From: Cyanodermella asteris
Lineage: Eukaryota > Ascomycota > Lecanoromycetes > Ostropales > Stictidaceae
Direction: 5' to 3'
DNA: 64,000 bases
Assembly: GCA_900618795.1 (NCBI GenBank)
Contig: UYJD01000010.1
Coordinates: forward strand, 966,068 to 1,030,067
In this document: positions 11,960-22,300 of the stretch, piece after piece
How the letters are laid out: each line of letters opens with the position of its first letter
Numbering within the stretch: position 1 is the stretch's first letter
The notes under the pieces: model-generated
What the model was told of the DNA's origin: nothing
The model's input: the letters and a program-made list of their open reading frames with translations, nothing else
Database searches by the model: none
Made by a program: the position numbers and the translations under genes

Positions 11960-13423
11960 ATGTCATGCCAAACCTCATCCCCACCTATCGTACTATTCGA
12001 AAATCGAATTGGTAGGCTCATACCGCCGTTCGATATACCTCACCTTCATCTCTTTTTGTATTAAGCATTTCAATGGCGCACCACGGTCCCACCTGGCGAG
12101 GTGGCTTATATCCCCCGATTTGAGTCGATTGCTGCATTGAATGAACAACAAGGAACATGTCACTCAGAAGCACGTGGCGAGAGCATGTGATGATATTGAC
12201 ATTGGGAGGAATCCTCAGAGGCGCATTGCTGCTTTCAGCGGCAGTGACAAAGTTTTAATGGTTCGACCATCCTGAGCTGAAGCCGGGGCTCGAACGAGTA
12301 AAGGATGTGAAGATCAACGATTGGTATCTTGGATATATCTTGGTAGATGTGGTGCGAAGAGAAGCGAGGATGAATTAGTGTACCAATATCGCCTACACAG
12401 AAGTGGGCTTTTTTGGCACAAATAGGAATTAAAATTCAAGACATTTAAAATTCTACACAAGCGCATACGTGATGTTGATAATAGTGACCTTTTCACAAGT
12501 AAGGCTGAAAAGGTTCAATCACGCGAATGGTATCGCGTTTCCCACGATTATTGTGAGTTGAGGAAGGGACGAAAATCACTGATTCTCAGGACAGCCAAGC
12601 CTCGGATTCCCGATGCGGTAAAATATCTAGTGAATTGCTCAAGAATGAAGAATACATTTTCCCAACAGCACGTGTCACCCAAAGATGCAAGGACGGCACT
12701 TTGACCTGCTAGCTACCGAGTGGGAGAATATGGAAAAGCGCTCCGTCGATTCTGTTGGCCTGAGCACGCTGTCAGCTACTTGCTCAGATAGGCGCGGAAG
12801 CATTTCCATCAGCCCGCCTTGCTCGTCCGTCGTTGCAAACGCGAGAGTGTACACACCTATCATAACAAACTTTGCACTGCTGATTTGGGAGGATTTACGG
12901 TGTGTTACAATCTCATCCGCTGTGCCGTCGTGGACCTGCGGGGTGCAAACGTCGTCGCAGCCGCAATGGTGTCCTTCCCTCTCAGCAGCAAGCGGACGAT
13001 GCAGCCTGCGTGACAGGCAGCAATGTTTGATATCAAATACTTTCACGGCACGAGTATGTTTGTTTGCATGTATGGTGCTATTGTTTGTTGCCGAGGGGTC
13101 AATCCAGCAGGCTCTATCAAGCCTGGCGATGCAGGCAAACTGTTTGTACAAACGACATTCTGACTCTCATCATGCCCATACACCTGCATCCATCTCCTAC
13201 TCCTTGGTCTATCTTTTCGTCAGTTATTTGGCTGTCATCTCGTCTGAGTCCCTTGATCCTGTTTCCCAATCCACGGTACGCCGAAGTGGTCCCGTCCCCA
13301 ACACCATGCTGAAAAAAGAAAAAGGACACATCGTGAAAAAAAAAACCCCGAAATAAAAGTAAGGCCGTGAGTCCTGACAATGTTGCCAGGAAAAGGTCAT
13401 GGCAGACCATCAAGAGGCCGGTC
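11960..13423. other. Convergent intergenic region
   Basis: About 1.5 kb between two converging 3' ends (cyclin + and MYND protein -). It includes AT-rich, terminator-like stretches and an A tract near 13336. The open frames here (for example 12685-13356 +) have Cys/Ser/Val-rich translations without recognisable domains and are not supported as genes. Confidence 0.5.
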
Positions 13424-16400
13424 TCAAAATGGTGAAGTGGGCAGCCACTCCTCGCGCACCTCGCCATTGTCGTCAAGATATCCGCCAGGACGCTCTGAAG
13501 GATGAACGTTCGCCCATGCAGTCGATTTGACAGTTCCCTGACCATTCTCATCGTCAGTCTGGCTACCGCAAGCCGCCAGGTACTTGTTGTGGTGCTCGAT
13601 GCAGCGCACCTCATAGCTCGTCTCCGCAGTCTCACTCTCAAAGGCGCACATGTTGAAGCACCAGGGGCAATACTGGTACTGCTTGCCCGTTTCCTTGCAG
13701 TCGAGACACTCGACAAAAGTAGCCGGGTCGTTGGACCACATCCGGTACCAGGCGTCGATGGAAGCCATAATCTCGCCAATGGCCATGAAGTCGAGGCTGA
13801 AGAGCTTGGCGTGGCGACGCTCGGTGTCCAGGGACTTCATGACGCAGCATTTGCGGCCGCAACCGTCGCAGGTGCCGAAGCAGCGGGCGCAGACCAGGAA
13901 GACGCTCTTGCGGTGCATCTTGTGATTCGGGTGCTGAGACTCCACGCCACGGCTAGCTGCTAGTCGCGGGATATTGAAGAGCGAACGAAATGCGCACTCC
14001 ATGAAGAGCGCCCAGTCTATCTCGGCCAAGTCGGAATGCAGCATCGCCTGCGTCCAGTTTAGCTCCTTCAGGATCTTGTCGACGAACGTGTTGAGCTTGC
14101 GTTCGGTGATGACCTGCTGGATGCATGCTTCGATGACGTGCCAACGCTTCTGCAGCTCGACGAAATAGCCATCAGGGTATGCGGTCTGGCGAGTGCAGAG
14201 GACGTGTGCGACGCTTTTGTCGGCTGCAGCCAGGACTGCCTTGGTGTGCGAGCAATCTTTCTTGTGGCTGCGGCGGCATGCTGACGAGCAATAGTAGGCC
14301 GACCTGCAGTCATTGCATCGGGAAAGCTTGCCTCCATGCTCAGAAGCTTCTTCTGCTGGCTTTTCGCAGACCCAGCAGTTCTTGTTGTGCACCTTTGGCT
14401 TCAAAGTCAAGTAAGTCATCGGTACTGCCAGGTCGGTTTGCGGCGCCTCAATCGCAGTCTGGGGTTCATCGAGCTCATTGATCTCCTTGCCCTTGCCCTT
14501 TATATCTTTCTTGGTGGCTGTGACAATGCGCAGGACCTGAGTCGAAGCGGGTGTAGGTGTGATAATCTCGCTGTACTGCTTGTTCCTTGTCTTGCGTTCA
14601 TCATTGTCCTCATCCGCGACCACGGCAATCCCAAGGCCCTGCTTCGGAGTGGGCAGTGGTGTATCATGGAAATCATAATTGGCCTTCTTTCCACTGCCCT
14701 TGGAGACTGGGAGACTGGTGGTATCGTCATACGGGCCTTGTTTCATATCCGGAGTCGGCGTCTCGGGGCCAACATCGTACACAGTCTCTTTCCCCTTGCC
14801 CTTAAGGTCCTTTTCCTTGATGGTCACGACGCGCACGGCTTGGCTCGAAGGAGGGGTTCGCATACGCTTCTGGATTTCTTCATGATCGACTGGCAGCGTC
14901 GACACGAACTTGGCGAAATCCGCATCGAGCGCTGCTCGCGCCTCACACTTTACGTTCTCACCAACTTGGCTGATTGGCACCGGCTCGGAACCAGCACGAT
15001 CGCGGGAGGAAGAACGCTCTCGCTTGCTCGACTGGCTTGCGGATCGTGCACGACCGATTGGAGACACTAGCTCAGTCAAGTTTTCCTTACTGCCGGACCA
15101 TCTCTGCTTGACCAGATCAGTGAAAGAGCGCTTCTTGCGTAGAACTGGACGCTCGTTGTCAGACTCGGTGAGCGGCGGAGTCTCCGGCACGGCTGTACTT
15201 TCGTAAGGAATGCTGACAATGTTTGGCAAAGGACCCTCTGCGAGGACCTTCAGCAGCTCTTTGTCACCAGTAGCAGCCATCTCGCGAGGTGCGAGGCCAG
15301 CAGCACCGCAAGACTTGGGCTGGAGCTTGCTGCCGTGTTTGTTGAGCTTGAGGTCAGGAGCGGGCGGAAGGGGAGTCCTCTCTCGGATGCTGCGGATGTC
15401 CAGAGCAGATGGGATTTTTCGAAGTGGCTTCCGTGTGACCGTGCTCACATTTTTGGACAAGGATTTGATTTGTGTGTCTGTGGCTGAGTCATCGGCGGAA
15501 AGAATGGCAGGAGCAGTGGAAAGAGGAAGGGGGGTGTCGTCGACGGTAGGTGTGAGAGTGGGAGGAAGTTGGTCAATGGGACTCATCAGACTGATGACAG
15601 TGTCGGGCGAGGCAGGCTCAGCCCGACCACTTGGAGTTCCATCTACTCCAGCACCATCCTGCTGTAAAGCTGCTTCAAGTCGAGGAGCGAAGTACCCGGA
15701 TACATTTTGACGATGTGCACCGAGTCCCGTTTCCTCGTTGGGAAAGGGATTCGAAGCTCTTGGGACCGCAGGTAGACTTTCAAGAAGTAAATTGGGCGTT
15801 GAGCGTAACTCGAAGAGCTTTGTTGTTTCGATTTCGGATGGTGCTCCGGGACCATCATTCATGAGAACGTCTCGAGAGATGGAGTTCATGAGGCTTGGCT
15901 GCGACGGCCGAACCTTGAATGTTGCTCTGGGACCATTGTTCAGAAGGATACTCTGAGAGTTGGAGCTCCTCGAACCTACCTGTGGCAGTCGAATCTTTGA
16001 TGGAATGCTGCTTCCTGCACTGCGATTAAGTTTTGACGGGCTACCGAAATGTGTCGAACTAGAGCCGCGCAGCTTGCTGATGGTTGAAGTGATTAGACTC
16101 GATGCATGCTGATTGGCAATTAGAAGGTTTGAGGAAGGGCTTATGTTTCTCACGCGTGGATCGGATCGACCATGTGCGCTTTGTGAGCGACGAGAGTTGT
16201 CATGATGAGGGGATTGTGTAGCGACTTGGTCATCGGAAATTGGTGCCGGACCGCGCCCGGTGATCTTGGGTTTGTCATTCAGGTCGTTATGTATCTCCTT
16301 GCCGGTTCGTACAAGAGATGGAATACGTGAAGATGATCGTAATAGGTTCCCAGGAAAAACTTCTGGAATGGGGGACGGTCTACCGAGTGACCCTGTAGAA

Positions 16401-17230
16401 GACGATTTCGACAGAGCTGGTGTGCGTCTTAAGTTACTGGTACTGGAGCTTTTCGGGATCTTTGACTCGCGTTGCCTTGCTCTGTCTGCAAGGGAAGGGA
16501 TGCGTGAGGATGGTAGAGATTCCATAGGACGAGTAAGGTCCGAGGTACTGCCTCCTGCATGTTGCGAAGGACTTGTTATCTGTCGAGACGTCCCCTTAGT
16601 CGGTAATACCTGCCCTCGGTCCATGGCTTTGTTTGAGGAGTCGTCAGGTAGGAAGCCAATACCTGACGATGCTGATGCTCGAGTATTTACCGCGATGTTA
16701 TTAGATGAACTCCATGAAGGGACGTCGTCCTCGGTTTGTGAAATCGCAGTCGATGACCGTCTGAAAAAGTAAGCGATGATAGGCTTGTCTAATGGTAGGG
16801 AAGCGACTGACGATTCAACCGTCCCGCGTTCTGCTGGGTGGGTGAGAGCTTGCTTGTTGCACGCCGATCCAGCCGACACAGTCTCCTCCTGCGTAGGCCG
16901 GTCGGATTTTCGAAGGCTTTTGACTTTGTTCCACAATGCCCGTGTGCCACTGCCTTGCGTTCTACCGTGCTTGGAATGCGACTGGTGTATGTCAGTTAGG
17001 CCACACTCGACCGGGCCAGCGACAAATGGACTTACAGTGTCCTGCGAAGATAAACTGCTCCTGTTCTGCGTGTGGCTCACCGTGTCTCCATCAGCATCCT
17101 TCGATTGTTTAGCTAGGCAGAATGTTTGCAGAATTCGACGGGATAGGCTCACACTCGAACCTGCGTTGACTGATTTAGGTTTTGTCGGCCTGGAAATCGT
17201 ATTGGAGGTTTCCGGAAGAGCGGAAACCAT
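13424..17230 (-). CDS. MYND-type zinc finger protein, 1268 aa
   Basis: A single intronless frame from ATG 17230. Residues about 1-800 are Ser/Pro-rich and low in complexity, with repeated SSRIPSL motifs. A 16-residue unit ending KGKGKE occurs twice (about 799-814 and 900-916), each followed by a TPTP-type segment. The MYND finger lies at about 948-996 (CWVCEKP, CNDCRSAYYCSSACRRSHKKDC), with all expected Cys and His residues. Downstream is a conserved-looking C-terminal region with two more Cys clusters (CARCFGTCDGCGRKCC; CLDCKETGKQYQYCPWC). MYND fingers normally bind Pro-rich partners; the C-terminal Cys pairs may form further zinc sites. No SET domain is present. Regulatory or scaffold role inferred. 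Confidence 0.85.
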   Translation of the reverse strand: MVSALPETSNTISRPTKPKSVNAGSSVSLSRRILQTFCLAKQSKDADGDTVSHTQNRSSLSSQDTVSPFVAGPVECGLTDIHQSHSKHGRTQGSGTRALWNKVKSLRKSDRPTQEETVSAGSACNKQALTHPAERGTVESSVASLPLDKPIIAYFFRRSSTAISQTEDDVPSWSSSNNIAVNTRASASSGIGFLPDDSSNKAMDRGQVLPTKGTSRQITSPSQHAGGSTSDLTRPMESLPSSRIPSLADRARQRESKIPKSSSTSNLRRTPALSKSSSTGSLGRPSPIPEVFPGNLLRSSSRIPSLVRTGKEIHNDLNDKPKITGRGPAPISDDQVATQSPHHDNSRRSQSAHGRSDPRVRNISPSSNLLIANQHASSLITSTISKLRGSSSTHFGSPSKLNRSAGSSIPSKIRLPQVGSRSSNSQSILLNNGPRATFKVRPSQPSLMNSISRDVLMNDGPGAPSEIETTKLFELRSTPNLLLESLPAVPRASNPFPNEETGLGAHRQNVSGYFAPRLEAALQQDGAGVDGTPSGRAEPASPDTVISLMSPIDQLPPTLTPTVDDTPLPLSTAPAILSADDSATDTQIKSLSKNVSTVTRKPLRKIPSALDIRSIRERTPLPPAPDLKLNKHGSKLQPKSCGAAGLAPREMAATGDKELLKVLAEGPLPNIVSIPYESTAVPETPPLTESDNERPVLRKKRSFTDLVKQRWSGSKENLTELVSPIGRARSASQSSKRERSSSRDRAGSEPVPISQVGENVKCEARAALDADFAKFVSTLPVDHEEIQKRMRTPPSSQAVRVVTIKEKDLKGKGKETVYDVGPETPTPDMKQGPYDDTTSLPVSKGSGKKANYDFHDTPLPTPKQGLGIAVVADEDNDERKTRNKQYSEIITPTPASTQVLRIVTATKKDIKGKGKEINELDEPQTAIEAPQTDLAVPMTYLTLKPKVHNKNCWVCEKPAEEASEHGGKLSRCNDCRSAYYCSSACRRSHKKDCSHTKAVLAAADKSVAHVLCTRQTAYPDGYFVELQKRWHVIEACIQQVITERKLNTFVDKILKELNWTQAMLHSDLAEIDWALFMECAFRSLFNIPRLAASRGVESQHPNHKMHRKSVFLVCARCFGTCDGCGRKCCVMKSLDTERRHAKLFSLDFMAIGEIMASIDAWYRMWSNDPATFVECLDCKETGKQYQYCPWCFNMCAFESETAETSYEVRCIEHHNKYLAACGSQTDDENGQGTVKSTAWANVHPSERPGGYLDDNGEVREEWLPTSPF

Positions 17231-17269
17231 CTTGACAGGTTTGTGGGTCCCAACTCAGACACCTTCCAC

Positions 17270-17722
17270 TTAGGGCCGACGGTCTAAGCACGTCTTCTCG
17301 CACCACAGGAGATTGCGGGCAGAATTGTGAGAAATCAAGAAAGGAAGGAGGAAGGACGGGGCAGAGGCGCCGGTAGATGTACGCATCTTTGCTGGTAACC
17401 TTCCACGAGGGGCGTGAGCTTCAGTCAATCTTGCAATTCCCTCGAAAGCGGACTTCACGCACATAACAAGCTCGCTGTCCAAGGTTGGGCCTGCTGCCAA
17501 GACTTCTTTGTGGCGACATGAATTCACCTTGACGCTCTGATACTCTGACTCATATATTGCGTTTCCATGCCATACTTTGCCATCATATGTCACATTCGCC
17601 ACATCCGTTTTAGTATGTCGCTTGCGACACGCCACGCGGGCGAGCGAAATTATGTCTTCGGTCTTAATGAATCCATCGCGGAGAGTTTCTTCATCGACCT
17701 CGAGATTCAGGCATAGCTTCAA
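17270..17722 (-). CDS. Possible small hypothetical protein, 150 codons
   Basis: An open frame upstream of the MYND gene on the same strand. The first 110 residues (LEVDEETLRDGF, TEDIISLARVACRK, DSELVMCVKSAFEGIARL) have amphipathic, protein-like composition; the last 40 look random, so an intron or different end is possible. A further open frame at 17817-18041 (-) might be an upstream exon, but I could not find a clean splice pair. No homology recognised and no signal peptide. Confidence 0.3.
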   Translation of the reverse strand: MKLCLNLEVDEETLRDGFIKTEDIISLARVACRKRHTKTDVANVTYDGKVWHGNAIYESEYQSVKVNSCRHKEVLAAGPTLDSELVMCVKSAFEGIARLTEAHAPRGRLPAKMRTSTGASAPSFLLPFLISHNSARNLLWCEKTCLDRRP

Positions 17723-18139
17723 GTCAAAATACTGACTCTAATGCCACGCACATTACAGGGAGAGTCCAGGAGCTGAGCGTTTTAGGGACGATTGGTTCAG
17801 GTGCATTGGCTTGCGCTTAGACCATGACTTTGGGAGAACCGCCTTGCACATCGTTGAGGAGCAATCGAGGTGGAAGGAATGGTACGAAGTGGTTTAGAAT
17901 TGGTTCATACCTCGTGACATCGTGCAAATCTGTTATAAAGGGAAAGCCATGACAGCTGATTGCATAAAGAAAGGGGTATCGAACGCGTCCCCGAAGGTGC
18001 TGATTGTCACTGATCTTGTCACTGATCGTTTCGCCCACCATCCAGCACTGAGCTTGTGACTAGAGTCATCGAGCCATCAGGACCACAGGCCCTTGACCTA
18101 GTCGATCTCGTCCATCGTCTGCCCTGTGTTGATGCACGA

Positions 18140-18749
18140 TCAAGGCTTGGCAAACTCCGCCGTGACCTGTTTCGCCTTTGCTATGGCGTTTTTCTCGTCT
18201 GCTTTCCAATCCTGCGCAACGTCGTTGGCTAGAGGATCATCAGGATTTGGTGCTCCAAGCAGAGCTTGGATTGACAAGAGGATGGTGCGAATTTGTAGAG
18301 CTGGCGACCAATTGTCTACCAAGGGTCAGTATATTTTCAGCAAATAGTCCCATCTGATTCAGTCTCCTACTCTTCAGAACGTCGAGACAAATTCTGCCCA
18401 GTCTGTCAATGTTCGGATGGTAGATCTTCGTCAAGAATCGGATCTTGGGTGGTGTCATCGGGTAGTCATCGGGAAGAAACAGCTCGAGCTTGAAGACTCC
18501 ACCTATAGATAAGATCAGAACGTTGTACACACGGGTTAGCATTTGCTGGGCATACCCTCGTATGGAGACTGTGATGGGCCATCGATCTTGACGTCGAAGT
18601 AACGAAGGTTGTCTTCGTGAGGGACCGCAAGAATGCCGGGAACGCTACCACTGTTTAGAAGATGGTCGGAAGTACTTCGCAATGCCAACTCACGGGTCGG
18701 ACACGAGTCTTTCCGTCTCTTTGATGATGCGCTTGGGTAGCCCTGCCAT
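18140..18749 (-). CDS. UBC13: Ubiquitin-conjugating enzyme E2 Ubc13, 152 aa
   Basis: Four exons on the minus strand: 18694-18749, 18556-18650, 18371-18502 and 18140-18315. Together they give 152 residues, exactly the length of human UBE2N. The start [47 protein letters not shown] (active-site Cys about 87) and [19 protein letters not shown] match the Ubc13 family closely. Ubc13 pairs with a Uev protein (Mms2) and builds Lys63-linked ubiquitin chains on PCNA in error-free DNA damage tolerance. Introns are 43-55 nt; the donors are GTGAGT, GTATGC and GTAGGA. The C-terminal EFAKP differs from the usual ending but length is normal. Confidence 0.95.
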
Positions 18750-18894
18750 GATTGACAAACTGCACCGAGAAATGTGATGTGAGAGGATATGCGCTCAAGG
18801 GAAAGGAAGTATGAGCACGCCCCCACCACTGATCGGGGTCGTCGCGGCCAGATCAACGCTGAACGTCTGACAAAGGGGGATGACAAGCAAGATG

Positions 18895-19209
18895 CTACAG
18901 ACAGCTGCCGTCCGCACTGGCTACTATAAGCAAAGCGGAGCAATTTGACAGGCGTGGAGGCAAGGCGTTCTTGAGGCAGTTTGCATGATGCAGCACATGC
19001 TTCCAGGCGGGCCCGCAGTCAGCGCGCCGCACGACGTGACTGACGTCCCTGCCGCCGATGTGCATCTTGCTGACTAATCCCCCGGTCTTGGCATCGAGTT
19101 TCCTAATCGGGATCGTCTGTGTGACTTCGACATCGCCTGTTCGAGCTGTAGTCGCCTTCGTGAAGCAGTTTGAGCTTGGTCTTTTGTGAAAGAAAGTCCG
19201 AACATGCAT
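18895..19209 (-). CDS. Weak open frame between Ubc13 and Mtc5
   Basis: 104 codons from an ATG at 19209, in the short divergent region between Ubc13 (-) and Mtc5 (+). The middle (TGDVEVTQTIPIRKLDAKTGGLV) looks protein-like, but the rest does not, and it would overlap both promoters. No domain is recognised. Most likely it is a chance frame, although a short spliced gene is possible. Confidence 0.2.
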   Translation of the reverse strand: MHVRTFFHKRPSSNCFTKATTARTGDVEVTQTIPIRKLDAKTGGLVSKMHIGGRDVSHVVRRADCGPAWKHVLHHANCLKNALPPRLSNCSALLIVASADGSCL

Positions 19210-19361
19210 GATTGAGCGTTGCTACTTATAAACACCAATATAGGCTTCACGCCGTCTAGCGATCACTATGCGCCCAGCCTTTACCTTGCCCTCCTCCAGC
19301 ACATCACCACAAACAAGGACGCGACTTCCAGCAATTGAACGCCTCATGTGACGGACACACT

Positions 19362-22300
19362 ATGGCACTCGGCTTTGCCGATGTTTCATCCGCCTTTGAC
19401 AGCCCCACGTTCGGCAAAGATGGCTCTTTCGAGGTCAACAAGCCTGTTGGCTCCATGTCCATCTCGCCATGTGGGAGAGATGTTGTACTTGCATCGCGTC
19501 ATGGCCTTCACATCATTGACCTGGATTCTCCTTGGGCCCCTCCGAGACATTTGGCTCACCACACACCGTGGGAAGTCGCTGACGTCCAATGGTCGCCATT
19601 CCCGTCCAGGGATCATTGGGTTGTGAGTACGTCTAACCAGAAGGCGCTGGTGTGGAACCTGGAGATGTCAAGCCGCCACAGCCCGATTGAGCACACACTT
19701 CATGGTCATTCCCGAGCGCTCACGGATATCCAGTTCTCTGCACACGATCCAAACTCGCTGGCAACCTGTGCCGTAGACAGCTTCGTTCACTGTTGGGACC
19801 TGAGGCAGCCACAGCGGCCGGCATACAGCTTTTGTGATTGGTTTGCGGGTGCCACACAGACAAAGTGGAATAGGATCAATCCGCACATAATCGCCTCATC
19901 GCATGACCGAACGTTACACATTTGGGACAATCGGAAAGGCGCGTTCCCTCTGCGTTCACTGGACGCCCACGACACCAAAATCTACGGCATTGACTGGGAC
20001 AGGACCAATGCTTACAAGATCATCACATGCTCCCTTGACAAGTCAGTCAAGTTCTGGGACTATTCGGACGAGGCCGACAGACCCCAGCGTCTCCTTCGAA
20101 CGCCCTTCCCAGTATGGCGAGCCAGGCATACTCCTTTCGGCCACGGCATCATGGCCATGCCGCAAAGAGGAGACTTTAACCTTCACCTCTACGACTGCCG
20201 GGAAGAAAGCATCTGGGATCGCGATCTTGATCGTTCCCCACGCTTTGTTGAGAAATTCGCTGGTCACCAAGACAATGTCAAGGAGTTTCTCTGGCGACCT
20301 CGTGGGTCTTGGGAGGAAGGCTCGGATAACCGGGAGTTCCAGCTTGTGACATGGGGCGCTGACCGGTATCTGCGCCTGCATCGCATGACCGATGACATGC
20401 TTCACGAGGTTGGCTTCGAGAGAGGCCAGCCCGGCAATTTCACCACTCGCAAAAATGCACCGTATCGAACCTTTAAGGTTTCTGACCGTGATCTGCCTGG
20501 CTATGCGAGTGACGTTGAAGACCCTCTCGGCCCTGAGACGAGCGCATTCCTCTCCGCACGAGCGGCGCCGATATCAACCAGCCCGGACAGCGGCCCTTTC
20601 GGCTGGGCCGATGCTGGCTTTCTCAATACTCAACCTGGTATTCGGGCAAAGGCCCCACCACGGAAAGAGGTCGATCCAATATCTTGGATGAAAGGCGTCA
20701 AAATCGGTAAGCACGAAGATAAGACAAAGCATAAGCATGGTTCTTCAGCTCTGCCGACCTTGAGTATTGACACTTGGGAACACTACGAAAACCTCGGCGA
20801 AGAAGTCAAGCACGTCGGGCAGACGTTCAGCAAAGTCGAGTTTGGAGGCGTCGATATAAACAAGCGATTTTTGACCATGTCGCTCTACGGACCTTGGGGA
20901 AAGGACCGTGGACAGGTTTTCCTGTCCTGTCGAATGGTGTTCCCACCAAAGTATCCGTCAGAAGCGGCCGAGCTTATCCTTGAAGAGAGCACGAGTATCA
21001 GTACTGAGAGTATCGAGGAGATTAATGACACATCTGCAACCATTATGGAGGAATTTGCAATCCGCCATAAGCCTTCTATCGAGGCTGTCGTGCGTTTCTT
21101 GCATGGCGAACGAACATTGGATGAACTGAGGGGCTGGCTACGGCAGGGCCTCAGTACGCCGAACATGCTACCCACGGCTCTCGATGAAGAGAGCTCCAGT
21201 GACGAAGAAGATGTATTGACCCATCTAGGTGGGCCTCCGCTCGACGAAGTTGGGTTGGGAGGCTCAGATGTTCTAACAAACTCGAACGCTAATGCCAATG
21301 TGCCACTACCGAAGTCCTGCGGCGCGTTATGGGCACGAGATGGACGTCTCGTATGCTTTTTCAGACCGAAGATCGAGAAGGCAAGCTCCGTGATTGGCGT
21401 TCTCGGGCTTGTGAGTCAACCTGGGTCACTCAAGAAAAAGTCGCGATACTTTGATGGATTCGGTCGAGTCGAGTCCCACCAGTCTAAGCTGCCGTCGGCA
21501 AGGTCTGTTGCAGGCGCGTTTGACAGCGATGAGAGTTCAGTAGGCTCCGATAGCGATGGGAGCTCATCACGTTCGACGAGCGAGTCGTCCCTTGATGATG
21601 TCTCATCGGATCGTCCGCCTGGAGCTAGCTCTAGCATGATGTTCGGCGGCATTCCGATTCAAAGTCAAGGCCTGAAATCTTTTGATGGAATGCATGGCTC
21701 GGAGTCAAGCAAAAAGCCTGCCATGAGTTATTTTCAGGAGACAAAAAGCGTCGTCTCAATCCGTGACTTCAAACACTTTACCCCTGCGAGACGTGAGCTC
21801 GCCACTTACCAATATCAAGGCCTCGATCTCGGAAATTTCAATGCTAAGCTCGCCATTCTCCGTGGTTCAAACGAGCTAGCAAGTGCGTGGTCGATGGCGG
21901 CCAACTTGTGCCAGTGGCATGAGTCGAGCATTGCGACAAGTAAATCCACGCACCGTGGGGTCGATCAGTACATTCCAAATTTCGCCGGACACACTTGGAA
22001 CACGCTGGCGGCTTCCTTGTCTGATAGCTCTACGTCAGTCAGGATGTCTATCGCCCTTGGTCTTTTCTACTACTTTGGAGCGAATGCCGATGTCCAGATG
22101 GCGGCTACATTAGCGTGCGCGTTCCAGCCTTTCATTACGCCACGCAGGTCAGAGGAACTGCATCAGGCTATACGAAATGCTGGTAACACAATCTCCAGAC
22201 CAAATCATGCGATGCCGACAACGAAATCAGACCGAAGTGTACTGGAACCTATGCTCGTAGAGCCAGATCCTCATTTCGCCAGCGATCCTATCAAACCCAT

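Noticed and set aside
12685-13356. 223-codon plus-strand frame downstream of the cyclin
   Set aside because: Composition is Cys/Ser/Val-rich with no domain, and it ends in a homopolymer-rich 3' region.
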